Shown here piece after piece: positions 11,355-25,300 of a DNA stretch of 64,000 bases. Position numbers and translations under genes: made by a program. Origin of the DNA: Serripes groenlandicus. Its lineage: Eukaryota; Mollusca; Bivalvia; Cardiida; Cardiidae. Every line of letters begins with the position of its first letter. Position 1 is the stretch's first letter. The notes beneath the pieces were generated by a model, which saw only the letters and a program-made list of their open reading frames with translations, was not told the origin of the DNA and did no database searches. The stretch spans positions 40,307,675 through 40,371,674 of the forward strand of contig JASEVX010000008.1 of the NCBI GenBank assembly GCA_031761405.1, read 5' to 3'.

Positions 11355-11648
11355 AGCAGACAACTTTAAATTATCATATCAGGGCAAAGGTTACTTGTGT
11401 ATAGTAAACATACCCGGGGCTTGAAAATATAAACCTAAGTGGTAGTATGACCAGTCGATATTGGGTAACTGTACATAAATTATAGAATTTTAACAAATAA
11501 AGATAATTTTAAACTTCAAACTGTTATTATTTTTATTCCCAATTTATTGATACAAAGTTTAAACCATTATAATATAAATATTGGTTGCAAAAGATGTGTA
11601 ATCTTTACACTTACAATTCAATTTCAATTTAACTACTTTATTCAAGTA

Positions 11649-11855
11649 TTAATCCTTTCCCACATACAACAAATCAGAAGCAGATATCTTTTAAAACATT
11701 AAATTAAAAATATAGACAATTATTGAATAAAATTAGAAAACATTATAGTAAAGGAAGTATTTGCTTATAATATGAGCAATTTTTCCTTTTGTCGAAATGT
11801 TTCGAAAAGTTGTCTGCTGCAGAGACATCAGAAAGCATAAGTGGAAAAGGGTTAA
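11649..11855. mobile_element. Palindromic TTAA-type element
   Basis: TTAATCCTTTCCCACATACA to TGGAAAAGGGTTAA, TTAA on both sides. Confidence 0.7.
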
Positions 11856-12298
11856 TACTTGAATAAAGTAATTGAATTGAATTGTTGGAGTAAAATTTAC
11901 ACATAGCAATATCCTTTGCGTCCATATACATTTTTATTTACAAATCATACAAATCATACAATAAAAATATCGCAATTTAAATGTGTAATGACAGAAATAG
12001 TTTCGTTGAAAGAAGTTGAAAGAATGAATTGTAAATTTTACACAAACAAAATAAATAAAGTCAGATATTTAATGGACATTTACATGACGAAAACGAAAAA
12101 CCGGATATTCTGTTCGTACAAACCAGGTAGACCAGTATTTCATTGTTGTGTCGATTTCCTTGGCAGGGAAACGTTTAGGGATCCCCTCTCTGTCGTTACT
12201 GACATTGACGGGTGACAAGTGTGTTCCTTCAAACACTCTTCGTTCATGATAAACAAATTGAGAAATCGTTGCCACATTAAAACATATTTTGATGAATG

Positions 12299-12516
12299 TT
12301 AACCCTTTCCCTCATATAGATGCTTTCTGACGCCTCTGCAGCAGATGGCTTTTTGAAAACATAGTGACAAAAGAAGAAATTGCTCAAAACGAGCAATTTC
12401 TCCTTTTGCCACAATGTTTTCCACTTTTATCCATTCAATTAAAGAGATTTCCATTTTTTGACAAAATATGTTCAAAGTCGTCTGCTGCAGAATTGTCGTA
12501 TGAGGGAAAGGGTTAA
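12299..12516. mobile_element. Palindromic TTAA-type element (near-perfect copy)
   Basis: TTAA at both ends. The centre pairs GAAATTGCTC with GAGCAATTTC around AAAAC; arms GACAAAAGAA and CTTTTGCCAC continue the pairing. Confidence 0.85.
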
Positions 12517-13027
12517 AGACATATACATGTGTTAAACTTTAAATTACAAGTAAAACTAGATCTACTTCCGACCAATCCAATCTCATTGAAATCGGACCAA
12601 CTCACCGCTGTACGTATATATTGGTAACGTTTGATACTGCAGCGAAGATATGTCTTGTTTTAATAAGATTGTGGTCAATTCTTATTCCAATTTCTTAAAA
12701 AAACAAATAATATAAATGCATTTAAACCAGACCTTAACTTCGCAGGTATATAATATACGCACAGCCAGGAACATAGATAAGATATCTGCGTCCCTGTCAC
12801 AGCGAAGTAGTTCGGTACGATTTTATTGAGATTGGCATTTTACCGTAATGCATTTCTTCTGTAACTAAAGATGCAAATTTGGAAAAGCTAATGCAGCCAG
12901 CAACGCATAATTTATTGTCGGTGTTTAATTATTTTAGATTATATAATGAAATAATTGCATTAGTACAGGTCCAAATGTCACAAAATGCTCAACCGTTGTT
13001 GTTTTTATCCTTAAACACTAAAAATCC

Positions 13028-13253
13028 TTAACCCTTTCTCACATACAACAATTCGGCAGCAGACGGCTTTGAAATATATATAGGCAAAAATATGAACAAT
13101 CTCTATAATGAAATTAATCATAATAAATAAATTAAGTTGAAAACATTGGGAGAAATTGCTCATAATGAGCAATTTCTCCTTTTTGCCACAATGTTTTCAA
13201 AAAGTCGTCTGATGCAAATACGTTAGAATACGCTCCTAGGTAGGAAAGGGTTA
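13028..13253. mobile_element. Palindromic TTAA-type element
   Basis: TTAACCCTTTCTCACATACA to TAGGAAAGGGTTA; centre AAATTGCTCATAATGAGCAA. Would fall in the 3' UTR of the fusion gene. Confidence 0.75.
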
Positions 13254-13336
13254 TACTTTTCCTTTAATGCGTTGTCCCCGATCCTACGAATATCAACCTT
13301 TTTCTGCTGCATTTCCTGACATACTTTGCACTAACA

Positions 13337-13355
13337 TTAATTATTCTCTGCTGAC
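13337..13355 (-). CDS. Fusion gene exon 15, last residues and stop (tentative)
   Basis: A good acceptor (TCTTTTTCCAG) and the correct phase give WSAENN and a TAA stop at 13339-13337. The exon is too short to have homology support, so the true 3' end could lie elsewhere. Confidence 0.45.
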
Positions 13356-16300
13356 CTGGAAAAAGATGTAGTAAAGTTTTTGCAACTGATTGAAAAAAAA
13401 AATCAGATCCAAACGACTTTTGGCACTTCTGTATTATGCACCTTTCTTGTGTAAGAAAGCTGAACTTAACAATAATATAGGACTGAGTTATTCCTTATTT
13501 GCTTTTCCAACATACAACTCTTCAGTAGCAGGTGAATTTGATACAGTAATTGAATAAATTTGAAAACATTGTGAGAAATTTCCGCTCTCTTCAAAACCCT
13601 CCGTTTGTTGCCGAGGCGTCATATTGTTTGAAACGGTTAAAGGGATGTTTTATTATCCAAATATGGCCTATCAGAAAACAAGTTAATTGACCAAAGAAAT
13701 GTTATAACCATTTTTTCCTTTATTTGGGTACATGAAACATCAGGCCTATATTTTGAATATATGACAACAAGAGTCCTTATAAGTCTGTATTGTTCGAATT
13801 TAATTAAGAATGGCATGAGTTAAGAAAAGCCCCAGTAAAAAAAAAAAAAAGGCCTGCAGGTACAGCGGTTTTTTTAAAAAAAAATCTACATATTCCGCCT
13901 ATTTCCATATAACCAAATCGCTTGTTTCTATGTTACACAATATACAGTTTTAAGTTATATGCTATTCGTTTATGTTGACTTGGTCGATATTTAAGTTAGT
14001 GGAAAATATAATCGATTTTTCGGGTTGTCACAATTTGGGCCAATCACTAATATTTCGACGTCGCTAGCTTAACCATTTGATACAGTACCATTCCTAAAGA
14101 CTTACCAGGGCCAAACATCATAGGTATTATTTTCTCCAAAACTACAGACTGATCTCCGTCCATCTTTCCATCTAACCTGTAAAGTTCAATACTAACAGAT
14201 GAGAACTGCATATGATGCCTAAATTGAATATATTGCACCATTACGCCAGTACATATATGTGAAGGGCCGAGTTTCAGTAGCGACGCGGCCAGTCAGCCGA
14301 GGGATTGCGGGTTCGAACCCCAACTCGGCCATCATTCTTTCCGATAAATGACAAAGGTAAATATGTCATTCGTCTTCCAACAAAGGGATAAAGTCTTTAT
14401 GGGAAAGCAGCCAGTTGCTTGAAAGATTTTTGTTTGGAATACTGATTTCAGAAAACCATGAAACAAACGAGAGTGCGCGATATGACTAGAACCCTTATCA
14501 ACCAACATATATGACGTATCGCTGTAGATATTGTCTAAATTCATTGACACAGAAATAATAACGTTTTGTTTCTATTAATGAGTTAAATTAAAGTATCAAA
14601 ATTTTAATAAATGTAATCGCCAAGACGTACAGGCAAATATTGTTGGTACTCCCATCTGTAGTATTCAACACAAACCTGATGAAGCATAGCTTTAAAAACC
14701 ACAGCAAAAATGCAATTCGGGTTTTCATATGATACTTTTTTATACGTCCAAGTGAAATGTTACGCATTACTTTCAGTTAAATATTGCGTTAAAAATTACA
14801 ACTTTTAAACAGAAGTTGTAATTTAATTGATTGGTAGATTCCCTATTGTTAGTTTACGAAACTGAACGCAACCGTCTTTACATGCCATAAATAAACCCTC
14901 ACCTCGACACGCTCACCATTGCTGAGAACTTTGATCACCACGCCCGTCTGCTCTCTGCTAACCACTTTTGTAACGTGTGGCTCACTGTTTCCTGTAAAAC
15001 ATGTATAAATGCGATATTATAGTGAAGAAATATTAATAATGCCATAGAATCCCTTGGTAATTGATGTCCAAATTAGAAGGAATAGATTTACAGATCTTTA
15101 ATGATTTGATTGATTTGTTACAGTTCCGCAACATTATCAATGACTTTTATGTTGGTGACACAACTGTTATATAAAATCCATCGGGTGACTTATAGCTACT
15201 GGGCTAGTTGCTTATGGGCATTCCAACATGACAACCGTGTACATGTATCGAACCCAAATCCAAATCCACACAAAGCAATTCTTAGAATGTGGTTGAACTA
15301 AGAAGTGCAGTTTTAACATCGACTCATATTTTATATCTGTGTTATGATGTGTAGTACAATGGGTCAAAGCTATGGATATTAAACAAAAACAAAAAACATC
15401 TATTTCAATCAATTGACCTTTGGAATACCAGAGTCAACATATTACGCATACCATTAACGACCAAACATCCGACCGCCAGCCGCCCACGGGACGTAACGTT
15501 TCTGACTGCATCATCCAGCAATACATCGTAGTTGTTTCCATTGCCATATCGATACATGTTCCGGTGTTCTCCAATATCCCATTCTACCCACACGCTGTCT
15601 CCTTGAATTAAAATATTAACAGTTATCACTCTGTGAGACATTTACGGATCAGTTGGTTAATGCCCAAAGCCATAGCAGCCAATTTAGTTACCCGCGAAGT
15701 TCATTGACTAAATCATAAGTAATCAGTTTATTTGGCTTCTTACGTACTTGAACAACACAATCATACACAGCCGCCGGTTTATACATACTAACTAACGCCT
15801 ATAATCTTAAATAATCGCAGATTAATTAGCTTTTCATGTACTTGAACGCCCAACTCATAAATCAGTGGTCAGCTTACTAAGCTTCCTGTGGAGTTTGACA
15901 GCGGTCAATTTATTAATCTTGTCGTGTAGTGTGACGCAAAACACAAATCAGAGCTGTCAGTTTATCTAGCTTGCTGTGTTAGAAAACGCACATTATTGTT
16001 AATAGACAATTAAACAAAGAGATAATTAATGGATTGTGTTGTAGATGTACAGGCGTATTTAATTGTCTTATAGTATTGTTATGTATCCCTAGGGAGCGCT
16101 CCCAAGAGAGGGAGACTATACCGATACAAGACAAGATACAAGGAAGGTTTAAAGCCACAATAACCTATCACAGCGAGGAATCTACCGATACAAGATACGA
16201 TACAAGGTAGGTTTAACGACACAATTACGTCAAAATCATAACCTATCACAGCTAGGAGGAATATACCAATACAAGACAAGATACAATGTAGGTTTAACGC

Positions 16301-19300
16301 CACAATTACGTCAAAAGCATAACCTATCACAGCGGCAAGTTTATTTAGCTTCCAATTCAGTACAATGCCAATGGCATATGACAGCGGTCAGTTGGTTAAG
16401 GTTCCCATGGCGATTAATGACAAACCACAGGCCTCCGAGTTTTCTTTTGAAAGAATTTAAAAAAGCAGTACACAATACTTGGTTAAACTACTACAAAAAG
16501 TCTTTATAATAACGCCCGTGATGAACTCGGAGAATCCCAAACAAGACCATGTTACTATAAATAGACTCCCTATTGTATTATATATAACAATTATTATTAT
16601 ACTATATGAACCATAAAGAGGCTATTAATAGTTATTCTCATACGCTCATTATTATTATAACATATGGACAACATAGAGAGATTCTTTGTAGCATCTTAAC
16701 GAGTTATTTTGTGTTTTATTCCCATATTTTTCTCCAATGAAAACTCTGACTCCTTTGGTCAAACGCTTTCCGCGGCAGCCATTTTATTTATCTTAGCGAG
16801 GAGTTAGATACCCAAATCATGCCACATCGACCAATTTCCACATAATTCAACTTTAACATTACAACGACGTTCATAAAACAGTTTTGTGTTAATAAATTAC
16901 AAAATACAGGACATACAAGTCAGTTCACCTAAAATATGTTTTCAATAAAACTGGCATCTTTTATTGAAGAGTTAACTCTGTATGTTATAAAACAATGAGA
17001 ATACCTTGTGTGTCATGTCCTATTATAGTGCCCGTAGAACCGCCATCCTGATCATGCCACTGCCAATCTGGACCCCGACAGACACGTGAACCAACTTCGG
17101 GTAATGATGTAGTAAATCTTTCGTAGAACATATCTTTACTTGCGTTCTGTTAATATAAAAGTAGAACGTACATACACATATGTTGTGTTATCTGGTTTTA
17201 AATCATGCGAAAGGAAACATATAATACAAAAGTCAGTAAACAATATAGATCGCCCAGTGAGGGCAGAACGAAAACGCAAAACGTCAGGGCATCTTCGCAA
17301 GCCAATGGTGATTTGTCCATCACAATAGATGTCTATAACTACTTAGGAGAATGCTAGTGTACGAAGTTACTTTGACTAGTGAAGATGGCAGCTTTATAAG
17401 GTTATTTCATAGTCCTGTCATAAAAATTCATATCTCAGCGAAAGTTCGTATTTGTGGAGCGAACTTCAAATCTAAAAAATAACTGTCCAACGTTCTGTCA
17501 TTACTTAATTAACCCCTTCCCATATGCAGACCATTTTGACGCAAGAGCAGCTAACGTCTTTTGAAAACATTGTGGCCAAAGGTGGAATTGCTCATGATGA
17601 GCAATTTATCCTTTGGCCACAAGGTTTTCAAACAATTAAGCTATCTTTTATGGAGATTTTTCAGGTTTCTGTCACCATGTCTTCTGAAAATATGTCGTAT
17701 GTGGGAAAGGGTTAAGAACAAATAAGCAGAAAATAGCGTTGTACTTACACGACTTGTTTTGATTAAATCCTTTGCTTCGTCATACTGCAGGATTTGTCCA
17801 CCAGATACTGAGGACATTAGGCTGAAAAAGTCCTGAAATGGTGAAATAAGAACTTTAGACTCGAATCTGAAATAAAGTTTGTTTAGAAAGAGACAAATAT
17901 CATTACAGCCAGACTTAAGCCTTCCTGCAGTAGCAAACGCCAATATACGCACAGCGAAGTATTTTGGCCTAATTTTATTGAGGTTGGGTGAACATATCTT
18001 TAAGATTTTTACATTTACATTGACATTAAATGAAACTTGTGTTTATATCTAGACACGAAAATAATAAAAATGAAGTGTGCGTTTCCATAGACATGAAAAA
18101 TAAATAATCTGCGTTTGCTCAGACGTGAAATTAAAAGAATCCTATAAATGTATCGACATGAGGTACTCATACGTGAATTGATATATATATATGATAGTTA
18201 CAAAAAAGACACGGCAATAATGTGCGTTTTCTAATACAAATAAATGATATATGCGTTTATATAGACATGCAAATAATGTGCTCGACTTAAACGCGGATTC
18301 TGGTATATTAATTCAACTATTCTCGTTTATCAGCTTTATATTCTTTGAAATGAAAAACAACAACATTGCGAATGCATTAAAAGTATATACAAGTGTATAA
18401 ACGCTATCTCATTAAAACTGTGTATAAACGCTATCTCATTAAAACTGTGTATAAACTCTATCTCATTAAAACTGTGTATAAACGCTATCTCATTAAAACT
18501 GTGTATAAACGCTATATCATTAAAACTGTGTATAAACGCTATGTCATTAAAACTGTGTATAAACGCTATGTCATTAAAACTGTGTATAAACGCTATATTA
18601 TTAAAACTGTGTATAAACGCTATCTCATTAACACTGTGTATAAACGCTATATCATTAAAACTGTGTATAAACGATATCTCATTAACACTGTGTATAAACG
18701 CTATCTCATTAACACTGTGTATAAACGCTATCTCAATAAAACTAAGCTGTAGTAGCAATCGCTCATATAGATCTGTATAGATGACTTATTATATGTCGTC
18801 TCAGACTGAGCTTTGCGTCAACCCATTACATTGTCGCCTACTAAATCGTTTAGTATCAACAGAGAACCCATGAACCTATGAGATAAAGAAGACATGACTG
18901 TCGAGTGGTCCGATTATATAGAATTATTTAATGTATAGGGTCAATACGAGACGAGCATTTATGCGGTGCCATCAGGTCCAATATACATACAGCGAAATAG
19001 TTTGGTCTGATTTCGATGAAATTGATATAAACGTTACCTTGTCATATTGCCCAACAGGTACAAATACGAATTCGAATTCCTCTTTAAAGTGTTCGATCGC
19101 TTCTATAATCTTTGCCTTTGTCTGAAATAGAGGTAATAGAATTAAGCTGAGACTCTTTATGGAAACAGTAATGTCACATTATCTTCCTACAATACAGAGC
19201 GATACATTGACTTGTTTACTTGATTGAATTGCTTGGAGTTTAAGACCCTTCTGAACAGTATGTCAGTTATATCATGGCGACCATAGGTCCGTGAAGTAAG

Positions 19301-22300
19301 GTTGACGAGTGACGAACTGTGACATTTTTCTAGGTCCGTTAAGTAAGGTTGACGAGTGACGAATAGACAAGTGACGTACTGCGACATATGTTTAGGTCCG
19401 TGAAGTTAGGTTGACGAGTGACGAATTGACGAGTGGTGAACTGTGACATTTGTTTAGGTCCGTGAAGTTAGGTTTACGTGTGACCAATTGACGAACTGTG
19501 ACTGTTTTCATGTCCGTGAAGCTAGGTTGACGAGTGACGAATTGACGAGTGACGAATTGACGAGTGACGAACCTTAAATTAGTTGTCACGAGTGACAAGC
19601 TGTTGCTGCTTCATTAATTTCGTGAATTCGTCAACCTTTTTCTAGTATGATCAATTATACAGCTAAAGTAAGCTGATATTTTCTGAACAAGTAAAATATT
19701 CACCTTACTTCCTGAAAATCAATCTTTCTAAGAGAGGACCTAGAATAAGCTAGGATCCATTTCTCCATTGTATATTTCTTGATGTTTCCTTCTATGTAAA
19801 AAGCATGAGAATTTGATACGATTCAACTAAACTAGAAGAGCTTATGAAATTGGATCATTTAAGAGCCGTCAGCGCAGCTGCCATGCAATTGTCTAAGGGG
19901 GCCAACTCTTGATTTTTTTTATTGATTTTATTGTCTAAGGGAAACAACTTTAGAAAATAAAATACAAATATATGCACGAGTTACCTAGACCATTACATCA
20001 GATAAGGGCTAAACATAAAATGCATATACCGAAAACAAACGACTTAGCTAACCTATCTTGCAATGGTCTAAGGGAGACAACTTTTGAAAAAATGTAATTC
20101 ATTTTATGGTCTAAGGGAAACAACTTTAGAAAATGAAATATATCAGAAGCAAGAGTTATTTCCCGTAGACCATAAAAAAGACCGTCTTAAGTAGGCTATT
20201 CTGCAATGGTCTAGGGGAGATAACTTTTGGGGAAACAACTATAAAAACGAAATATATCAGTAGCACGAGTTATTTCCCATGGATCATAACATCATTGGAA
20301 TACTAAAACGACCGTCTTATGTAGGCTATTCTGCAATGGTCTAAGGGAGACAACTTTTAGAAAAAAGAATCAATGTTATGGTCTAAGGGAAACAACTACA
20401 GAAAAGGAATTATATCTGAAGCACGAGTTATTTCCCCTAGACCATTCAATTTCTGAAATGTTGCCCTGCAATGGAGACAACTTTTTTGAAAAAATAAATT
20501 GTTTTATGGTCTAAGGGAAACAACTCTAGAAAATGAAATATATATAAGAAGCACGAGTTATTTCGCCTAGACCATTACATCATGTAATCGCTTTACATAA
20601 AATACAAAGACCACAAACAAGCGTCTAAGGGAGATAACTTTTGAAAAAATAAAATAATTTTATGGGGAAACAATGTTAGAAAATGAAATATGTCAGAAGT
20701 ACGAGTTATTTCCCCTATACCATAAAACCATAGGCTCTTCTGCAATGGTCCAAGGGAGAAAACTTTTGAAAATTAATATTAATTTTATGGTCTAAGGGAA
20801 ATAACAATGGAAAATGAAATATATCGAAGCACGAGTTATTTCCCCTAGACAATTCAATTTCCGAAATCGGATCATTTAAGCTCCGTCTTAGCTCAGCTGC
20901 CCTGCAATTGTCTAAGGGAAACATCTTTAGAAAATGAAATACATATCAGAAGCACAAGTTGTTTCCCCTAGACCATTACATCATATAAACGCTAAACATT
21001 AAATACAAAGACCAAAAAAGGCGACTTGGCTAACCTATCCTGCAATGGTCTAAGGGAGACAACTTTTGAAAAACGTAATTAATTTTATGGTCTAAGGGAA
21101 ACAACTTTAGAAAATGAAATATATCAGAAGCACGAGTTATTTCCCCTAGACCATAAAATCATTGGAATACAAAAACGACCGTCTTAGGTAAATATGTTTA
21201 TACTAAAGGACAATTTTATTTGTGGAATTATCTTTCACCTTGTCCATCTTATCGCCATCAAGTACATCAGGGCCGCTGAATAAACACGTTTCTGTAGATT
21301 TACCGTCGCTAATAATAACCAATCTAGGCTTCGATGCTGGACCTGGTGTGAATATAACGGGGTTAATATAGAAACACCATATCAGGTCTTAATTTGTCTA
21401 AATACACAGTTTCGTTGGTGATTGATAACAGTAAAACGCCGTTTTCAACTATACTTTAGCCATTCAGGGTGACCAGTTCAACTACCCGAGTTTTTCTCTA
21501 GCACAATTACACCACTTGCAATTCTTCTCAGGCATCTGACTACCTTCCCATTGCATTTATTTGTGGTTCACGACCGACGCTAGACACAATTACTTTTTGT
21601 TAAATCATCGGAAAGAATGTTGGTCGATCTGAGATTCGAACCCATGACCCCTGATCGACAGGGTACCTACGCTTTTATGCAATAACCAAAGTTGTAAAAA
21701 CTTAAGTATCACTTGTCTTCTATCAAATCCAACTTATGTTATTCCAGAAAACATGTAGTAAGAGCATTGTCCCTAATACAGATGCTACAACAGATTGTTG
21801 TGTTAATTGTCTCGATTTTTTAAGGTTTTTACGCTGCATTCAACACTTTTCAGTTATATCACGGCGTTTCCTGGATAAATTACAAATACCACTAGTCCAT
21901 TTATCCTGACACAAGCAACTCAGTCCTAATGCTAACCCCACAATCCTTCCTGAGCGCTATGTTTCAATATCAATTTTAGTATTATTGAATCCTTATTTAT
22001 AATCGTGAGAGTGGTTTAAAAGCGACACTCTGAAAAAATTCAAACTAAGATAACTTCCTCGGATTCATTTTTTAGAGCGCTGCAAGTCTCTTTCCTTTTC
22101 ACTGCAAATGTCCAAAAATAACCTAACCAAGCTTGGAATATCACAACACAGATATTCATAAAATATATGATACCCTGGGCAAATTGGCTAGCGAAACCTC
22201 GTAAAGCATGCACCACGATTTCCTCCGTAACTACACTGAAATTTGGTATCGCATGATGTTTGTTTCATGCGGCCAAACAAGCGGCTGCATTTCACCTCAT

Positions 22301-25300
22301 AAATTATTCATGAGTACGAGATTTCTTACAGCCAATTTGCCCCGGTTATCATATATTTTATGAATAGACTTGGTACCGAGGATGATCACAACAGAGTGAT
22401 ATATATTCATATCATCGATTGCAAAAACAAAAATACTTTCAAACAATTCAAAGTCCTTTAAACCTTCCCCATAACTAGACGCTTTCTGACGCCTATGAAG
22501 CAAACGAAATTTGAAATCATTGTGTAAAAAGGAGAAATTGCTCCTCATAGAGATAGCTTGCATAGTTTTGTTTAGAGATATTTCAAGACGTTCATCGCAG
22601 ATTTGTTGTAAGAGCGAAAAGGTTAAGCAAATATACATGTTACATCAACGTCTTGAAACAGACCGTTTAGGCTAATATAACTTTAAGATCCAAGTCATGA
22701 AACAGTCACTTTAAGCAAATATAACTTTAAGATACAAGTCATGAAACAGTCACTTTAAGCAAATATTAGTTTAAGATACAAGTCGTGAAGCAAATATAAC
22801 TTTAAGATCCAAGTTGTGAAACAGTCCCTTTAAAGTAAATGATCTACATGTACATACGTTGAGGGGTTCTAGCTGATGCAGCGGATAACATGATCCCTCC
22901 ATACAACGGTGACGGGCCTCCTAGTTTTATGTTCTCTGTAACAGAATAGAATAAAAATGTGAATAATTACGTAATGGAATAAAACCATGAAGAGGATAAT
23001 ATTATAGAATACAATATTTTCAATTTCTGGTATTACACTCATATGTAAATGTTTGTTTGTCAATAAGCCTATAGTACTGGTTTGTTTACCCAGGGATCAT
23101 GAATAAGTGAACTGTCGCCGTGATATAACTGAAATAATGTTGAAAGCGGCGTAAAACCCCAATAAATAAATAAATTGTTTATCAATAGCCTGATAGAAAC
23201 ATCAGTCTTACTAATAAATCATCGACTTTTGTATTTAAAATGTTTCATTCTCCACTAACACTATTTTAGTATATTTCGAATCATGACAGTTTTTCCCCCA
23301 AACGAAAGCTTGCAGTGATAACTAGCTATTAATTAACCCTTTCCTTCATATAGACGCTTTCTGACGCCTCTTCACCAGACTACTTTTGAAAACTCTATTC
23401 AATAATTGATATTTCATTAATAGAGGGTTCAAGTCGTTTGCTGTATATTTATTGTAGAGGGAAAGGGTTAAAACACATGAACCAGATTCACACATTGGAA
23501 AGGATTACCATTGTGTGAGGTCAAATGTTCGAGACTGCCATACAAAGTATCGACACCTTAGGTCAACCATACATATTTAATTATTTATTGACATGAGCGA
23601 GTCGAATAAAGCAAATGTTGTAATGAGGTTTGATAACGTTTTTGAAGAAAAATAAGTTTGCCACACGTTTTCCAACTCTTTTAAATAGCTGTACAATGAA
23701 ACCTGTACTAAAGACCACCTTGGAATAACAATTCCTTGTCTATATCAACAACACTTTTAGATTCCCAATTACACATTTTCTGCATAAATGACCCCGCAAT
23801 TAAAGGCCACCTGTGAACAAAGACTATTTTGTTGTGTTCCCTTGGGTGGTATTTCTACACAGGTTCTACTGTATTTTAATTTATAGAAAATGCCCACATT
23901 AGTGACTAGATGTTCTTAAATTCGCCTTCTGTATCTTCATAGCATGTAAGAAAGGGTAAAAGACTTCTAGCCTATTAGACTAGTATACAATTGAAACGCA
24001 CTGAAAGCAGTTTTAATGAGGGTATTGGTCAACCTGCTGTTTATTTATTCAATGACAGAAAGTGTAACATATTTCTAGCCTATTGGACTATTACACAATT
24101 CAAACTCACTTAATGCAGTTTTAATGAAGGTATTGTCGCAGGTCAACCTCTGTACTACTTTAGTCTCGTGTCCAAAACTCACAACCGAGATATATTCATT
24201 CTTCTGGTCTAAAAACAGTCGAACTGAATCGGAGTCTGAAATGTAAATAATCTGAATCAGGCACACACACAAAGCATAGGATTGACATTTAATAAGCCAG
24301 GAGAAGTTCAAATAAACGTTTTGATACACTTTATATATCTATATAATCAGTGTCAACTTGCGGACGCATTTTGACGTAGACGTCTTTGGAAAACATTTTG
24401 ATAAAAGGATAAAATGTTTCAACTTTATCTAATAATCATACGAGGGTTTTCCAAAAATAGCGTATAATTTGATATTTCATCGACAACAGATAACGGAAAG
24501 AATAACAGGATATAGCATGTATTTAATACTATACTGAAATGTCACGAGTGAACCTATAACATCATTTTAAACAAACATTTAAAGAACATGTTTTATTGCG
24601 TCCTTGTCCCCCACTCGTACTTTCAATTATAGAGATTTTCAATATTTTTACCTATGTGTCGTCTGTTTGTATGTGGGAAAGGATTATTAATTTTACATCA
24701 TCGTACCTAGATAGCCATATAAACCATGTCAGTATCGATCCATTCTCATTGAAATACTTTCAAGTTCCATTTTTACGCATATGTTATTATTTATGGACTA
24801 ATTTTCTCTCTCTTCCTCAGATTTATTGAATGAATGAATGAATGTATATTGTTTTATGGCGCATCGACAGCTAAGGTCATTTAGCGCGCAATTAAATTTA
24901 ATTATTCATGATCCCTGGGTAAACAAACCAGTACTAGGCTAGAAAATGTGCCTTGCCCAAGGGCACTCCACCATGACCGCAGTGCCGCGACTGGGGATCG
25001 AACCAGGGACACCCGGTTTCGAAATCCCGGACGCTAACCACTCGACCACACAGATTTATTGAACGTCGATGATAAAATATTGCTGGTGACTCTACTTCAA
25101 AACTGAACCAATATATAACGGACCAATCTATTGATTCGCTCACAATTTGTGATTATAACATGGACACCCTTCTTTTCTCTGTAAATGGTTGATAGAAATA
25201 TTAGAATCGATTTATTAAAGGCAGTGAATTCTCTCATTTTTAGCTCGTCTGTTTTTCGAAAATGTCGGGCTATTGTGGTACCCTGCGCCGTTGTCAGAAA

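Larger units (their letters stand above)
10342..13336. other. Convergent intergenic region between EIF4E2 and the kinase fusion gene
   Basis: No coding exon is supported here. It holds the 3' UTRs of both neighbours, the 24 bp minisatellite at 10953-11116 and five palindromic TTAA elements (10632, 11145, 11649, 12299, 13028). Possible poly(A) signals are ATTAAA at 10455 and AATAAA at 11496 on the plus strand, and AATAAA on the minus strand at 12916-12911. Confidence 0.5.

Noticed and set aside
12069..12275. 68-codon minus-strand frame (VFEGTHLSPVNVSNDREG) as last exon of the fusion gene
   Set aside because: Protein-like, but no acceptor joins exon 14 in phase without an immediate stop; the exon at 13355 fits better.
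18336..18780. Open frames of 79-140 codons on both strands (YKRYLIKTV, EIAFIHSFN repeats)
   Set aside because: All derive from the 27 bp minisatellite, which stays open in several frames at once.
19262..21185. CRISPR-like repeat array
   Set aside because: Units and spacers are both repeated and the genome is eukaryotic; these are tandem satellites.
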